The notes under the pieces: model-generated
The model's input: only the letters and a program-made list of their open reading frames with translations
The model's database searches: none
What the model was told of the DNA's origin: nothing
Part shown: one piece after another, positions 27,141-36,975 of the stretch
How the letters are laid out: every line of letters begins with the position of its first letter
How positions within the stretch are numbered: position 1 is the first letter of the stretch
DNA from: Bacteroidota bacterium
GTDB taxonomy: Bacteria > Bacteroidota > Ignavibacteria > UBA10030 > UBA6906
DNA: 50,636 bases
Reading direction: 5' to 3'
NCBI GenBank assembly: GCA_019637975.1
Contig: JAHBUR010000029.1
Location: 1-50,636, forward strand
Program-made: the position numbers and the translations under genes

Positions 27141-28817
27141 TTACTTCATCAGAATCATCCTTTTGACCGCTACGTTTGCTCCCGATTGTAAGCGGTAGAT
27201 GTACGCACCGCTTGCCAGACCCTTGGCATCGAACGTCGCTTCATAGCTTCCGGCCTGCAGAGTGCCGTGAACAAGTGTTGCCACCTCCTTGCCGAGAATG
27301 TCGTATACTTTCAGCGTCGTTTCGCCCTCCCCGACAACATTGAACCTGATGGTCGTCGAGGGATTGAACGGGTTCGGATAGTTCTGCGACAGCGCAAACT
27401 TGTCCGGGAGTTCGCTGCCGACGGGTTTCACATCCGTAAGCGTCTGATTGCCGAAGTAGAGTTTCACCGGAACTTTCCAATCAATGTATGTTGCGGATTG
27501 ATTATCGTTCGTCATCTTGAACTGGATTCTATCGACAAAAGCCGATCCGCTCAGGATTGTGACAAAACCGGAGCCGGCTCCGGAACCCGTGGCGTACAAA
27601 GGTGAGGGCGAAACGCCGGAGTTGAACACAAGGGCATTGCCGTTGAACGGCAACACGAAGATACGCACGCCGCCGGTTTGATTGTTCGTGTAACTGAACG
27701 ACATGCTCTCCCGCTCGCCGTTACTGAAGTACGCCGGCGACGAAGGATCGAAGTTGATACCGGAAATTTGGGATGATGCAAAATGGAGGCTGACAGGCAC
27801 AAACCACTCCAGAAGCAATGCAGTCTGGTTTGCATTCCACATCTGAAACCGGATGGAATCAACCGAGATGCTTCCGTTTGTGATTGTGAATGTGCCGGTT
27901 CCGCTTCCGCTGCCGGCGGCATACAACGGGGAACCGGAGGCGGCATAATTAAGCGACAGCGCCCCACTTGAGAAGGGACGGGCAAAGATGCGCACACCGC
28001 CCGCTTCAGTCGTGCGATAGTTGAACGAAATGCTTGCATTGGAGTTGAGCACAAGGCCGTCCGGAGTCGATGGCGTAATTACAATGTCGGACACAGCATG
28101 CGCTCCGTACTTGAAATGTACCGGCACAACGAACTCCGACAACAACGCAGTCTGGTCTGCATCCCACATTTGAAATCGAATACCGTCAACAAGAGTGTTG
28201 CCGTTGGTAATGGTAAAGAACCCCGTCCCCGAACCGCTGCCTGTTGCGTACAACGGCGAACCGGATGCTGCATACGACGGCGCAAGCGAGTTGCCGCTCA
28301 TCGGGCGGGGAAAGATGCGCACACCGCCCGCCTGCATTGTTTTATACTCGAAGGAAATGTTGACGTTCTGGTTGTGCTGCATACTTGCAGCGCTTCCGGG
28401 CGAAATTTGGATGTTGGTGATGGCGTTTGTGCCGAAGGTGAACTTCACGGGAACGTAGAACTCTAAAATCAACGAGGTTTGATTGGCATTCCACACCTGA
28501 AAACGGATCTTGTCCACCACAACATTCCCCGAAGTTATTGTAAAATACTGACTTCCGGAGCCGCTTCCCGTAAGAAGGCCGGAGCCCGAAGCAGCATAGG
28601 CGGGCGACAACGCGTTGCCGCTCATCGGCCGGGCGAAAATCCTGACCCCTGCCGCTTCCGATGTCTTGTAGTTGAATGTGATGTTGACATTCTGATTCCA
28701 CTGGACAGCAGCAACGGTGTTCGGGCTGATCTGGATATTATACACAACGTCGCTCAGCGCAAATTCGACGAGAAACAGCGTACCGAGTGCGAACAGAAGT
28801 CTTTGAAATGTGGTCAT
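27141..28817 (-). CDS. secreted four-repeat protein with type IX sorting domain
   Basis: 558 residues from MTTFQRLLFALG, with GGAGG upstream and a Sec signal peptide ending FALS. Four tandem units follow (27-134, 135-243, 244-352, 353-461), each with GVRIF, ASGSPLYATGSGSG, FTIT.G, (V)D.IRFQMW and a closing VPV strand. The last 84 residues are a type A type IX secretion sorting domain: SQNYPNPFNPSTTIRFNV, LKVYDILGKEVATL, G.Y...FDA..L.SG.Y.Y, ending KRMILMK. The protein should cross the outer membrane and be anchored or released. I do not recognise the repeat; an adhesive or structural surface role is a guess. Confidence 0.9.
   Translation of the reverse strand: MTTFQRLLFALGTLFLVEFALSDVVYNIQISPNTVAAVQWNQNVNITFNYKTSEAAGVRIFARPMSGNALSPAYAASGSGLLTGSGSGSQYFTITSGNVVVDKIRFQVWNANQTSLILEFYVPVKFTFGTNAITNIQISPGSAASMQHNQNVNISFEYKTMQAGGVRIFPRPMSGNSLAPSYAASGSPLYATGSGSGTGFFTITNGNTLVDGIRFQMWDADQTALLSEFVVPVHFKYGAHAVSDIVITPSTPDGLVLNSNASISFNYRTTEAGGVRIFARPFSSGALSLNYAASGSPLYAAGSGSGTGTFTITNGSISVDSIRFQMWNANQTALLLEWFVPVSLHFASSQISGINFDPSSPAYFSNGERESMSFSYTNNQTGGVRIFVLPFNGNALVFNSGVSPSPLYATGSGAGSGFVTILSGSAFVDRIQFKMTNDNQSATYIDWKVPVKLYFGNQTLTDVKPVGSELPDKFALSQNYPNPFNPSTTIRFNVVGEGETTLKVYDILGKEVATLVHGTLQAGSYEATFDAKGLASGAYIYRLQSGANVAVKRMILMK
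27435..28739 (-). repeat. four tandem 108-109-residue coding repeats
   Basis: Units of 108, 109, 109 and 109 codons within the type IX-secreted protein. Repeats 1-3 are closest (YAASGS, GSGSGT, QMWNANQTALL); repeat 4 is more diverged. The even length with almost no indels suggests duplication of a complete domain. Confidence 0.9.
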
Positions 28818-29000
28818 GGTATCCTCCGTGATTGTTGGTTGCAGATTGTGAGACTGCACGGCGCCTGCACAAGTCTCGTTCACTGAGGACAAATATAGGT
28901 TAGATCACGCGGCGGGAACATACCGCGAGTAAGGGATATTTAAGGCGGAAAACGCTCAATGGGGAAAATGAAGCCAGCTCCGCTAAAACCGAATCTACTT

Positions 29001-31427
29001 CTACCCGAACTTCTTCACTCTCTTTGCATACAGCAACAACTGCCTGTCAACTTTCGCATGGACGGTTTTGGCCGGCTTGCGAAACAAAATCTCAATCCCT
29101 TCATCAATCGTTTTGATGCTGTAGATGTGAAACGTGCCTCTTCGTACGGCGTCGACAACATCATGACGAAGCATCAAGTCGCTTTCGTTATTGTAGGGAA
29201 TGAGAACGCCCTGCGTGCCTGTAAGCCCGCGTACGTTGCAAACATCAAAGAATCCCTCGATTTTCTGATTTACGCCGCCGATGGGTTGAATGTTGCCGTG
29301 CTGATCAACCGACCCTGTTACGGCAATATCCTGCCGGATGGGAATTTCGGAGAGGCTGGAAAGCAATGCGTACACTTCCGTCGATGAGGCGCTGTCGCCG
29401 TCAACACCGCCGTACGATTGTTCGAACGTGATGCTTGCACTCAGCACAAGCGGCTTGTTCTTTGCGTACTTGTCCCTCATGTATCCGGTAAGAATCAGCA
29501 CGCCCTTGTCGTGTGTCGGGCCGCTCATTTTTGCCTCGCGCTCGATGTTCACGATGCCGCCCCGGCCCATCGAGGTTTTCGCTGTTATGCGCGACGGCTT
29601 ACCGAACGCGTAGCCGCTTAATTCGTACACTGAAAGTCCGTTTACCTGCCCGACCACGGCGCCTTCCGTGTCAATGCGTATGCTGCCGTCGGTGATCATT
29701 TCCTGGATTTTTTCCTCCAGAAGACGGACACGCTCAATCCGCTCGACAATAGCACGCCGAACGTGGATGTTCGAGACAGTCTTCGCCTGGTCTTTTATTG
29801 CCCAGTAGTTCGATTCACGGATGACGTCGGCAATAATGGTGAAGCGCGTCGAGAGTTTCTTCTGCTGCCCTGCAAGACGTGCGCCGTATTCCACCGTTTC
29901 GGTTATCCCGCTCATCTCGAATGGAAGCAGCTTCTCGTTGTGACAGACTGTTTTGATAAACGAGACATAACTGTCGATCGACTTGCGGATGTTCGGCATC
30001 TCGATATCGAAGTCCGAGCGGATTTTGAAGATCTTCTTGAAGTCATCATCCAATTCATACAACAGGCTGTACGTGTACGCGTCGCCGATCATGACGACTT
30101 TCACGTTCAGCTTTACCGGCTCGGGCTTCAGCGCCGAGAATGTCGAGCCGTAATTGCCATAATCGGGTGGTTGTATTTCGAGCAGACTGTTGCGCAACAC
30201 ACGCTTCATTGTCGTCCAGACGCCGGGTTCGATCAACGCATCGATGGCATTGACCACAAGGTATCCGCCGTCGGCCTTGAGCAGCGACCCTGCTTTAATG
30301 TGTGTGAAGTCGGCCCGCCACACACCGTTGCGGTCGACAACCCGCTCAATCGTACCGAAAAGATTCTTGAATCTCGGGTTCGTTTCAAGGATAATCGGCC
30401 TGCCATCGACGGAACTATTATCTACAACAACATTCACTTGAAATTCCGTGAAGCGATCATCTTCTTTCTGAATCGTAATGCCGAGAACCGGCGGCTGTTG
30501 TTCCTCGCGCTGGTAGAAACGATGGAGATTGTCCAATACATGCTGCTTCATATCAACAAGATACTCATGCACGCTGCCCGCAGGATACTTTGTTTCCAGT
30601 TCATCAACCAGTTCTTCAACAATCGGAACTACAACTTTGTAGTTGAGTTGTTCGGCGGATTTCTTTGCTTTCCGCTCGATGTTGCGCATTTCGCGCATAA
30701 CGCTGTCCAACTGGCGCTCAAGTTCAACCTGGTCTGCCTGCATACGCACGAATGCCTCTTCCGTCAAATCGCCGGCTTCAACTTTTGTGTGGAACTGGTC
30801 CATAGTGACGGGGCTGCCGTCAAGCACCGGCGCAATTTCCGGCCGCGTAACAGGTCCGGTTTGCACCTGCACGACTTCGAAGCCGCGTTCTTTTACTTTG
30901 CGCTCAAGGTCGCGCAACACTGTTCGCTGTCGTTCCTGGAAATGTTCGAGCGTTGCTTTCCGCTGTTCGTTGTACCGGCGGCTTTCAAACGCGGCGGGAA
31001 TCTGTGTGATGAGTTCGGTCAGGAAGCCGCTGATATCTTTCTTGAACGCGGCGCCTTGTCCTGCCTGCAGCACAATGAGGCGGGGAACGTCGGGATCCCG
31101 GAAATTGTGTACATAGCATTTGTCCGTCAGGTTTGCCTGTTGATGTTCAAACTCGCGGAGCAGGCGTTTGATGGTTGTCGTTCGGCCTGTTCCGGAAACT
31201 CCGGTCACAAAAATGTTGTATCCGAAATGCGCCATCTCCAGGCCGACTCGCAGGGCACGTAATGCACGATCCTGTCCGATAACCTCCTGAACCGGTGCGG
31301 CATCCTCGATACTGGACACACCGAGGTCTGCAGGCGCGCAGTGCCAGCGGAGTTGTTTGTACGAAAGCCCGGTATTCCGTCGTGAAGATCTTTTTCTCAT
31401 TGATCTGGATGCAGTGGTCTTTGCCAT
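29001..31427 (-). CDS. Lon-related ATP-dependent protease (AAA + S16 protease domain)
   Basis: 808 residues. N-terminal AAA part with Walker A GVSGTGRT (76-83), interrupted by a long charged helical insertion (about 150-300), then DGGYLVVNAIDAL and the sensor region. The C-terminal S16 domain carries catalytic Ser679 in GGVDGDSASS and Lys722 in GGVNQKIEGFF. The build matches the LonB/LonC-like group with an inserted domain, not classical Lon with its N-terminal substrate domain. Predicted cytoplasmic quality-control or regulatory protease; substrates unknown. The N-terminus is basic. It lies 83 bases after rodA on the same strand and could be read through from the cell-shape operon. Confidence 0.93.
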   Translation of the reverse strand: MAKTTASRSMRKRSSRRNTGLSYKQLRWHCAPADLGVSSIEDAAPVQEVIGQDRALRALRVGLEMAHFGYNIFVTGVSGTGRTTTIKRLLREFEHQQANLTDKCYVHNFRDPDVPRLIVLQAGQGAAFKKDISGFLTELITQIPAAFESRRYNEQRKATLEHFQERQRTVLRDLERKVKERGFEVVQVQTGPVTRPEIAPVLDGSPVTMDQFHTKVEAGDLTEEAFVRMQADQVELERQLDSVMREMRNIERKAKKSAEQLNYKVVVPIVEELVDELETKYPAGSVHEYLVDMKQHVLDNLHRFYQREEQQPPVLGITIQKEDDRFTEFQVNVVVDNSSVDGRPIILETNPRFKNLFGTIERVVDRNGVWRADFTHIKAGSLLKADGGYLVVNAIDALIEPGVWTTMKRVLRNSLLEIQPPDYGNYGSTFSALKPEPVKLNVKVVMIGDAYTYSLLYELDDDFKKIFKIRSDFDIEMPNIRKSIDSYVSFIKTVCHNEKLLPFEMSGITETVEYGARLAGQQKKLSTRFTIIADVIRESNYWAIKDQAKTVSNIHVRRAIVERIERVRLLEEKIQEMITDGSIRIDTEGAVVGQVNGLSVYELSGYAFGKPSRITAKTSMGRGGIVNIEREAKMSGPTHDKGVLILTGYMRDKYAKNKPLVLSASITFEQSYGGVDGDSASSTEVYALLSSLSEIPIRQDIAVTGSVDQHGNIQPIGGVNQKIEGFFDVCNVRGLTGTQGVLIPYNNESDLMLRHDVVDAVRRGTFHIYSIKTIDEGIEILFRKPAKTVHAKVDRQLLLYAKRVKKFG

Positions 31428-31510
31428 GGGGGCTCCCCGGGAAAAAGGCGTGGAAAATGAAGCCGATGTATCGCCGCTCTTCGCGGTGTTACAAAACGGC
31501 CTCCCGATTG

Positions 31511-32728
31511 TCAGTATTCTTTTCGATGTGCATACACATTCAACAACAAACCGATCATGATCATGTCGGCGATGAGAGCGGACCCGCCGTAGCTTAAGAA
31601 CGGCAACGGAATTCCGACCACAGGCGCCAACCCGATTGCCATGCCAATGTTCATAAAGATATGTGTTGCGAAGATTCCTGTTACGCCTATTGCGACAAAA
31701 CTCCCGTAGGGATTCTTCACGACGGTGGCAATCCGGACGCCGCTGAACAACAGCAGGGCAAACAGGATGATGATAATTGCGGCACCGAGGAAACCAAACT
31801 CCTCACCCGGTACGCAGAAGATAAAATCCGTCCATTGAGCCGGAATGAAATTGAGTTGCGTTTGCGTTCCTTCAAGAAATCCTCTCCCGAACAATCCGCC
31901 GGAGCCGATGGCAATCTTTGATTGCAACACGTTGTAGCCCGCCCCCAGCGGATCGGCGCCGGGATCGAGAAACGTTTCTATCCGCTTTTGTTGATACGGC
32001 TTCAACCCGCCGTGAATGGATTGAACGGAGATTCCCACCAATACAAGAAACGAAAACACAACCGATGCAGAAATAGTGTTCTTCTTCGTCATCCACAATA
32101 ATGCCCCCAACCCCAGTATGCTGATCAAGAAGGGCGTCGGGCCAATCAACGCCGCGACTGCAACTACTCCGGGGGAGACAAGCGCAAGCAGGGTAAACAA
32201 CGACGATCCTCCCCAAAACAGAATCGGAAGAAACATGCCGAAGAAGATCATTGCCGTTCCCGTATCGGGCTGGCGGAGGATAAGAACCACGGGGGCGATG
32301 AGAATAAGGCCGGGAATAAGCGCATCTTTTGAACGCGAGAGATTCACGTCGCTGCGCGAAAGATGTACTGCAAGCGCCAGCACCGTTGTGACCTTTGCAA
32401 ATTCCGACGGTTGAAGGCTGAACGGCCCTATTTGAAACCAGCTTGTCGAGCCGGAAACCTGCTTCCCTATCAGCAGCACTGTAACAAGCAGGAGAAGCGA
32501 GAGAAAGTAGGAGGGAAATGAAATTCTTTGCAGTGTACGTAAGGGAGTCAACGCGGCAACCACCAACGCCACGACGCCGATGCCGGCGGAAACCAACTGA
32601 CGCATGTACAACTCGGACATCTTTGCATCGTATGTCGCGCTGTAGATTGAGATAAGCCCGATGACCACCAGTCCGCCGGTTGCAGCCACCGTTCGAATAT
32701 CTATGCGTTCAAGAAGGTACGAGGCCAT
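31511..32728 (-). CDS. rodA: rod-shape peptidoglycan polymerase RodA (SEDS)
   Basis: 405 residues with about ten membrane helices. SEDS-family glycosyltransferase that polymerises lipid II during side-wall growth with PBP2. Signature stretches: SWFQIGPFSLQPSEFAKV, ILRQPDTGTAM with the key acidic residue, QSKIAIGSGGLFGRGFLEG, and FMNIGMAIGLAPVVGIPLPF near the end. The short FtsW-type N-terminal extension is absent, and adjacency to mrdA identifies it as RodA. The start is 3 bases after the mrdA stop. Confidence 0.96.
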   Translation of the reverse strand: MASYLLERIDIRTVAATGGLVVIGLISIYSATYDAKMSELYMRQLVSAGIGVVALVVAALTPLRTLQRISFPSYFLSLLLLVTVLLIGKQVSGSTSWFQIGPFSLQPSEFAKVTTVLALAVHLSRSDVNLSRSKDALIPGLILIAPVVLILRQPDTGTAMIFFGMFLPILFWGGSSLFTLLALVSPGVVAVAALIGPTPFLISILGLGALLWMTKKNTISASVVFSFLVLVGISVQSIHGGLKPYQQKRIETFLDPGADPLGAGYNVLQSKIAIGSGGLFGRGFLEGTQTQLNFIPAQWTDFIFCVPGEEFGFLGAAIIIILFALLLFSGVRIATVVKNPYGSFVAIGVTGIFATHIFMNIGMAIGLAPVVGIPLPFLSYGGSALIADMIMIGLLLNVYAHRKEY

Positions 32729-32731
32729 TGC

Positions 32732-34606
32732 TCAATTGCCTTGAATGTGTTGCCCGATGGTTGATTCTTCCGTCTGGACAGGACGTTTGCGCGTCGTGTC
32801 GACAGATGCAACCGCCGTCTTCACAGCATCTTGCCGAATCAATCTTCCGTAGAGGTAGTGTTCGATACACTTCCCCGCAATCGGTGCGGCAATGGAGCCG
32901 CCATACCCTGCATTCTCGACCATCACCGCGATGGCAATTTTCGGTTCGTCATAGGGCGCAAACCCGACATACCATGCATGATCCTGTCCGTGAGGGTTTT
33001 GGGCGGTTCCTGTTTTTCCCGCAGAGATGACATTTTTCACACGAGCGCTTGCGGCTGTTCCTCGCGGCTCCTCAACAACCCGGCGCATTCCTTCGCGAAT
33101 CAGATACCACGTGTTTTCGGAGAGGCTGATTGTCCGTTTGAGCGTGTCCGGCAATGTTCGTGTTGTATTGTTCACCCGGTCAACGAGCCGCGTAACTGTA
33201 TGCGGTTGATAGAGTTTACCCTTGTTTGCGAGCGCCATTGCGTAACACGCCATCTGCGCGGGAGTAACTCCCAACTCACCTTGCCCGATGCCGAGGCTGA
33301 CAAGGAATCCCCGCGTCCATCCCTTCTCGCCGTAGCGCCTGTTCATATATGCGGTTGTCGGCAACAGGCCTGCATTCTCCTCGGAAATATCCAGGGCAGT
33401 CGGCTGTCCGAACCCGAACCGGGCTGCATACTCCGACCACGCGTCCAATCCCACTTGCAGCATAAGCCTGTAGAAGAACACGTTGCACGATTGATGGATT
33501 GCATCAATCACATTGACCGAGCCGTGAACGTGAAGATCTTTGAACAATTTGTTGCCGAATTGGAAACCGCCCGCACACTGCATGCGCGTTTCGGCGCTGA
33601 TGATACCCTTTTCCAGCGCAGCAATTGCGAGAATCATTTTGAATGTTGATCCGGGCGGATAGCGCGTGAGCGTTGCCCTGTTGAACAGCGGACGAGTCGG
33701 GTCATTGTTGATTTGGCGCCAGAATTCCTTCGGCGTAACCCCGCTCAGGCGCGAGAGGTCATAGTCGGGTTTGCTCACAAATGCGAGTATGCCGCCGTTG
33801 TTGGGATCGACGGCAACCAATGCTCCGCGTTTGTCGGTGAACAACGATTCGGCGAGTTCCTGCAAATCGAAATCGATCGTGAGATGCAGATCGTTGCCGT
33901 CGGTTGCGGGTTTATCTTCAAGTCCTTCTTCAAATTTACCGACAACCTGCCCGCGGGCATTCACGATACTGTAATCGGCACCCTTCAATCCGCGAATAGC
34001 CCATTCGTAGCGGGCCTCCAACCCCGATGCACCGACAATATCCCCTTGCGCATATTGCTCGGGATCGAGTGTTTTGAGCTGTGACTCGGAGACTTCCTTC
34101 GTATAGCCGAGAATGTGTGAAGCGTTCGCCTTCGACGTGTACGTTCTCATCGATTCGATTTGATAATCAACGCCCGGCAGATGGTCGCGATTCTCTTCCA
34201 GTGCGGCAACAGTTCTGTTATCAACGTCGCGTTTCACGCGCACAGGAACAAAGCGCGAGTACTTGGAGCCGGCCCTGATGCGCTCACGCAGATCGTCGGG
34301 CGCCATGTCGAGGATACGCGCCAGCGACGGAATGGTCTGCGCATCGAATTCAAACGGCATCACCGTGACGGTAAAGGAGGGTCTGTTATCAACAATAAGG
34401 CGGCCGCGCCGGTCGAACATGTACCCGCGAATCGGTTCCTTTGGAATGTACCGGATGCTGTTCTCCGAAGCCTGCTTTCCGTACTCCTCCCGATAAATCC
34501 ATTGCAACTGAACGAGGCGCGCTACAAGAACGGCAAACAGCAGAGTGAACAACACGTACAACACCCGCCGTTTCTGATACACCTGTATTTCTTCCAAAAC
34601 AGGCAT
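32732..34606 (-). CDS. mrdA: penicillin-binding protein 2 (elongasome transpeptidase)
   Basis: 624 residues. One N-terminal membrane helix (about 14-34), a dimerisation/pedestal domain starting IRGYMFDRRGRLIVDNRPS, and the transpeptidase domain with STFK (Ser320), SCN (373-375) and KTGT (531-534), all three active-site motifs. Cross-links peptidoglycan in the side wall with RodA, encoded directly downstream. The C-terminal 40 residues beyond the usual end are Thr/Gln-rich. Lies 6 bases after mreD. Confidence 0.97.
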   Translation of the reverse strand: MPVLEEIQVYQKRRVLYVLFTLLFAVLVARLVQLQWIYREEYGKQASENSIRYIPKEPIRGYMFDRRGRLIVDNRPSFTVTVMPFEFDAQTIPSLARILDMAPDDLRERIRAGSKYSRFVPVRVKRDVDNRTVAALEENRDHLPGVDYQIESMRTYTSKANASHILGYTKEVSESQLKTLDPEQYAQGDIVGASGLEARYEWAIRGLKGADYSIVNARGQVVGKFEEGLEDKPATDGNDLHLTIDFDLQELAESLFTDKRGALVAVDPNNGGILAFVSKPDYDLSRLSGVTPKEFWRQINNDPTRPLFNRATLTRYPPGSTFKMILAIAALEKGIISAETRMQCAGGFQFGNKLFKDLHVHGSVNVIDAIHQSCNVFFYRLMLQVGLDAWSEYAARFGFGQPTALDISEENAGLLPTTAYMNRRYGEKGWTRGFLVSLGIGQGELGVTPAQMACYAMALANKGKLYQPHTVTRLVDRVNNTTRTLPDTLKRTISLSENTWYLIREGMRRVVEEPRGTAASARVKNVISAGKTGTAQNPHGQDHAWYVGFAPYDEPKIAIAVMVENAGYGGSIAAPIAGKCIEHYLYGRLIRQDAVKTAVASVDTTRKRPVQTEESTIGQHIQGN

Positions 34607-34612
34607 CGATCC

Positions 34613-35101
34613 CTACTGGTATTTTCTCCGGAACAATGACATCGGCACAACAGCCAGCGCGGTAGTGTACAGCATCGAAGGAATGCCGTACGCCACAATT
34701 GACATCCACCAACCGATCTCGCTTCCGCGTAGGAAGATAACAAAATAGAGGGCATTATGCAGCAAGGCACTCGTCCCCACGGCAAAGAGGAATTTGGAGG
34801 AGGAGAGGTTGATTTCGATTTTGTTTTCATGGTAGAAGTAGCCGGCAATAAACCCCGCAAGCGATTTGCAGAGCGCCGATAGACCTAACATGCCGTCGTT
34901 CCCGCTTATCGCATCAACAAACAATCCGATCGAAAATCCGAAGACCGTACCGGTGAGTTGCCCCTGAGTGAGGGCAATGTACACAATACAGATCAGAAGC
35001 AGATCCGGAACCGCATTCCCGATCACAACAAAATTCACGACCGTCGTGGAGAAAACAACCAGCAGGAAGGATATGAAGGCAAGAAACAGATAACGCCGCA
35101 T
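34613..35101 (-). CDS. mreD: rod-shape-determining protein MreD
   Basis: 162 residues with about five membrane helices. LLLICIVYIALTQGQLTGTVFGFSIGLFVDAISG is broadly the conserved first half of MreD (cited here only by its endpoints LLLIC...DAISG), and GLSALCKSLAGFIAGYFY the second. MreD is an inner-membrane part of the elongasome linking MreC to RodA/PBP2. Sequence is poorly conserved between phyla, but position between mreC and mrdA settles it. Starts 4 bases after the mreC stop. Confidence 0.93.
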   Translation of the reverse strand: MRRYLFLAFISFLLVVFSTTVVNFVVIGNAVPDLLLICIVYIALTQGQLTGTVFGFSIGLFVDAISGNDGMLGLSALCKSLAGFIAGYFYHENKIEINLSSSKFLFAVGTSALLHNALYFVIFLRGSEIGWWMSIVAYGIPSMLYTTALAVVPMSLFRRKYQ

Positions 35102-35105
35102 GTGG

Positions 35106-35930
35106 TCACTTCACGCGCTGTTCGAGGGCTATGCGGCTTGGATCGGGTTTGTGGAGAACAACAAATACCTCTTCGAGACGGGAAAAATCGACCGCAGGAA
35201 GCACACGAATCTCTTTGAACAAAGCGCCCTGATGAAGTTCGACAGAGGCGATGACTCCGACCCGTATTCCCGGCGGAAAGATGGTACTGAGCCCCGATGT
35301 AACAATCACATCTCCAATCCTGATTTCAGCAGTACGCGGCACGTTCTTGAGCAACAGATAATCGCCACCCTCCCAAGCGAGAATGCAATCTACTCGCTCG
35401 CGTTCAATCACAACGCTCGCACGAAAATCCTTATGCAGCAGCAATTGCCCGATTGCATACTCCCCTGCAGTCGCAACGACCCGGCCTGCAAGCCCGGCAT
35501 CCGTTACAATGGGCATATTGTAGTGTACACCCTGGTTCTCTCCGACGTCAATCGTCACGGAAGAACGCATCGGTTGTTGGTTCTTGCCGACGATGTTTGC
35601 CGCGACGTAGGTAAGTTCGGAACGATCCTTGAGTTCAAGGAGTTTGCGCAGGCGAATATTCTCCAATCTGCTTTCACGCAGCAAACTCACTTCCGACGCG
35701 AGACTCACGTTGCGTTCACGGAGAACCGTGTTTTCGTTGCGAAGGGAGAAGTAGTTGGGAATGAAGCCAATCACATCCTGCACAAATCCCGCAGTCACCA
35801 CAGCAACCGACCGGATGTTTCGAATCTGCGGCGTGTCGTTCAGCGACAGCAGCACAATGGAGACGAGAATACAGAGGGCAAGAACAAGATATTCTTTGAA
35901 GAGGGAAAGTATGTCAAGAAACTGCCTCAA
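35106..35930 (-). CDS. mreC: rod-shape-determining protein MreC
   Basis: 274 residues: a short cytoplasmic start, one membrane helix (about 14-30), a coiled coil (about 62-100, NTVLRERNVSLASEVSLL) and a periplasmic double beta-barrel domain (YVAANIVGKNQQPMRSSVTI, GYVxT-like MPIVTDAGLAGRVV, DVIVTSGLSTIFPPGIRVG). It scaffolds PBP2 in the elongation machinery. The ATG overlaps the mreB stop as ATGA, so the two are translationally coupled. Confidence 0.95.
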   Translation of the reverse strand: MRQFLDILSLFKEYLVLALCILVSIVLLSLNDTPQIRNIRSVAVVTAGFVQDVIGFIPNYFSLRNENTVLRERNVSLASEVSLLRESRLENIRLRKLLELKDRSELTYVAANIVGKNQQPMRSSVTIDVGENQGVHYNMPIVTDAGLAGRVVATAGEYAIGQLLLHKDFRASVVIERERVDCILAWEGGDYLLLKNVPRTAEIRIGDVIVTSGLSTIFPPGIRVGVIASVELHQGALFKEIRVLPAVDFSRLEEVFVVLHKPDPSRIALEQRVK

Positions 35931-36952
35931 TATCTCCTGCTCTTGATAAGAACTTTGGAGTAGTGACTCAGGTTGTCGAGCACCTTGCCCGTGCCGCGCA
36001 CAACCGCGCTGAGCGGATCTTCAGACACATGTACGGGCAAACTTGTTTCAAGGCGCAGCCGTTCGTCAAATCCTTTCAACAATGCGCCGCCGCCGCTGAG
36101 CATAATGCCGCGGTCGAGAATATCCGCTGCAAGTTCGGGGGGCGTGCGCTCGAGTGTTCCTTTGATCGCATCCACCATTGCCTGCACGGGCTCCGCCAAT
36201 GCTTCGCGAATTTCCACCGAGCTTGCTTCGGTGATTTTCGGGATGCCGTTCACAAGGTCGCGGCCTTTGACCCGAATGGTAATCTCTTCCCGCAGAGGCA
36301 TTGCCGAACCGACCTCACATTTGATTGCCTCGGCGGTCCGCTCGCCGACAAGAATGTTGTGATTTTTCTTGAAGAATTGGACTATGGAGTTGTTCATCTC
36401 ATCCCCGGCAACGCGGATGGATTCTTCGTTCACAATCCCCGAGAGGGCGATGACGGCAATCTCTGTTGTGCCGCCGCCAATATCGACGATCATGTTGCCG
36501 ACGGGCGCTTCGACATCCAACCCGACTCCGATTGCCGCAGCCATCGGCTCGGCGATGAGGTGGACTTCCTTTGCTCCGGCATGCTCCGCCGAATCGCGCA
36601 CGGCGCGCTTCTCCACTTCCGTCACGCCGCTCGGCACGCAAATCACGATGCGGCGGCTCGGCATCCAGTTCGCATTGATTTTCTTGATGAACTCGCGAAG
36701 CATACCCTCCGCAATCTCAAAATCGGCGATCACGCCGTCTTTCATCGGACGGATTGTGCGGATATCGCGGTGTGTTCGACCCAACATCTCCTGGGCTTCC
36801 TTGCCGATGGCAACGATCTTCTTCGTGTTGCGATCGAACGCAACAATGGAAGGCTCGTTGAGAACGACTCCCTTCCCTCTTTGATAGATCAGCGTGTTTG
36901 CAGTACCGAGGTCGATGGCAAGGTCTGCCGAAAAGAATGCAAGTAAGCCCAT
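35927..36952 (-). CDS. mreB: rod-shape-determining actin MreB
   Basis: 341 residues, the bacterial actin that organises side-wall synthesis. DLAIDLGTANTLIYQRGKGV is the first phosphate loop, VVCVPSGVT-like IVICVPSGVTEVEKRAV follows, IVDIGGGTTEIAVIALSGIV is the second phosphate loop, and IMLSGGGALLKGFDERL the adenosine motif. The N-terminus has the hydrophobic MGLLAFFS membrane-touching start. It begins 23 bases after purH and leads mreCD-mrdA-rodA. Confidence 0.97.
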   Translation of the reverse strand: MGLLAFFSADLAIDLGTANTLIYQRGKGVVLNEPSIVAFDRNTKKIVAIGKEAQEMLGRTHRDIRTIRPMKDGVIADFEIAEGMLREFIKKINANWMPSRRIVICVPSGVTEVEKRAVRDSAEHAGAKEVHLIAEPMAAAIGVGLDVEAPVGNMIVDIGGGTTEIAVIALSGIVNEESIRVAGDEMNNSIVQFFKKNHNILVGERTAEAIKCEVGSAMPLREEITIRVKGRDLVNGIPKITEASSVEIREALAEPVQAMVDAIKGTLERTPPELAADILDRGIMLSGGGALLKGFDERLRLETSLPVHVSEDPLSAVVRGTGKVLDNLSHYSKVLIKSRRY

Positions 36953-36975
36953 AGGCGTTTCTTATCCTTATCTAC

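Noticed and set aside
29763..31262. A 499-codon plus-strand open frame opposite the Lon-like gene
   Set aside because: It mirrors a clear protease on the other strand, and its translation is rich in Cys, His and Arg without any domain; an antisense artefact of codon bias.
35963..36946. A 327-codon plus-strand open frame opposite mreB
   Set aside because: Covers mreB exactly in reverse; mreB is unmistakable and the antisense protein has no recognisable features.
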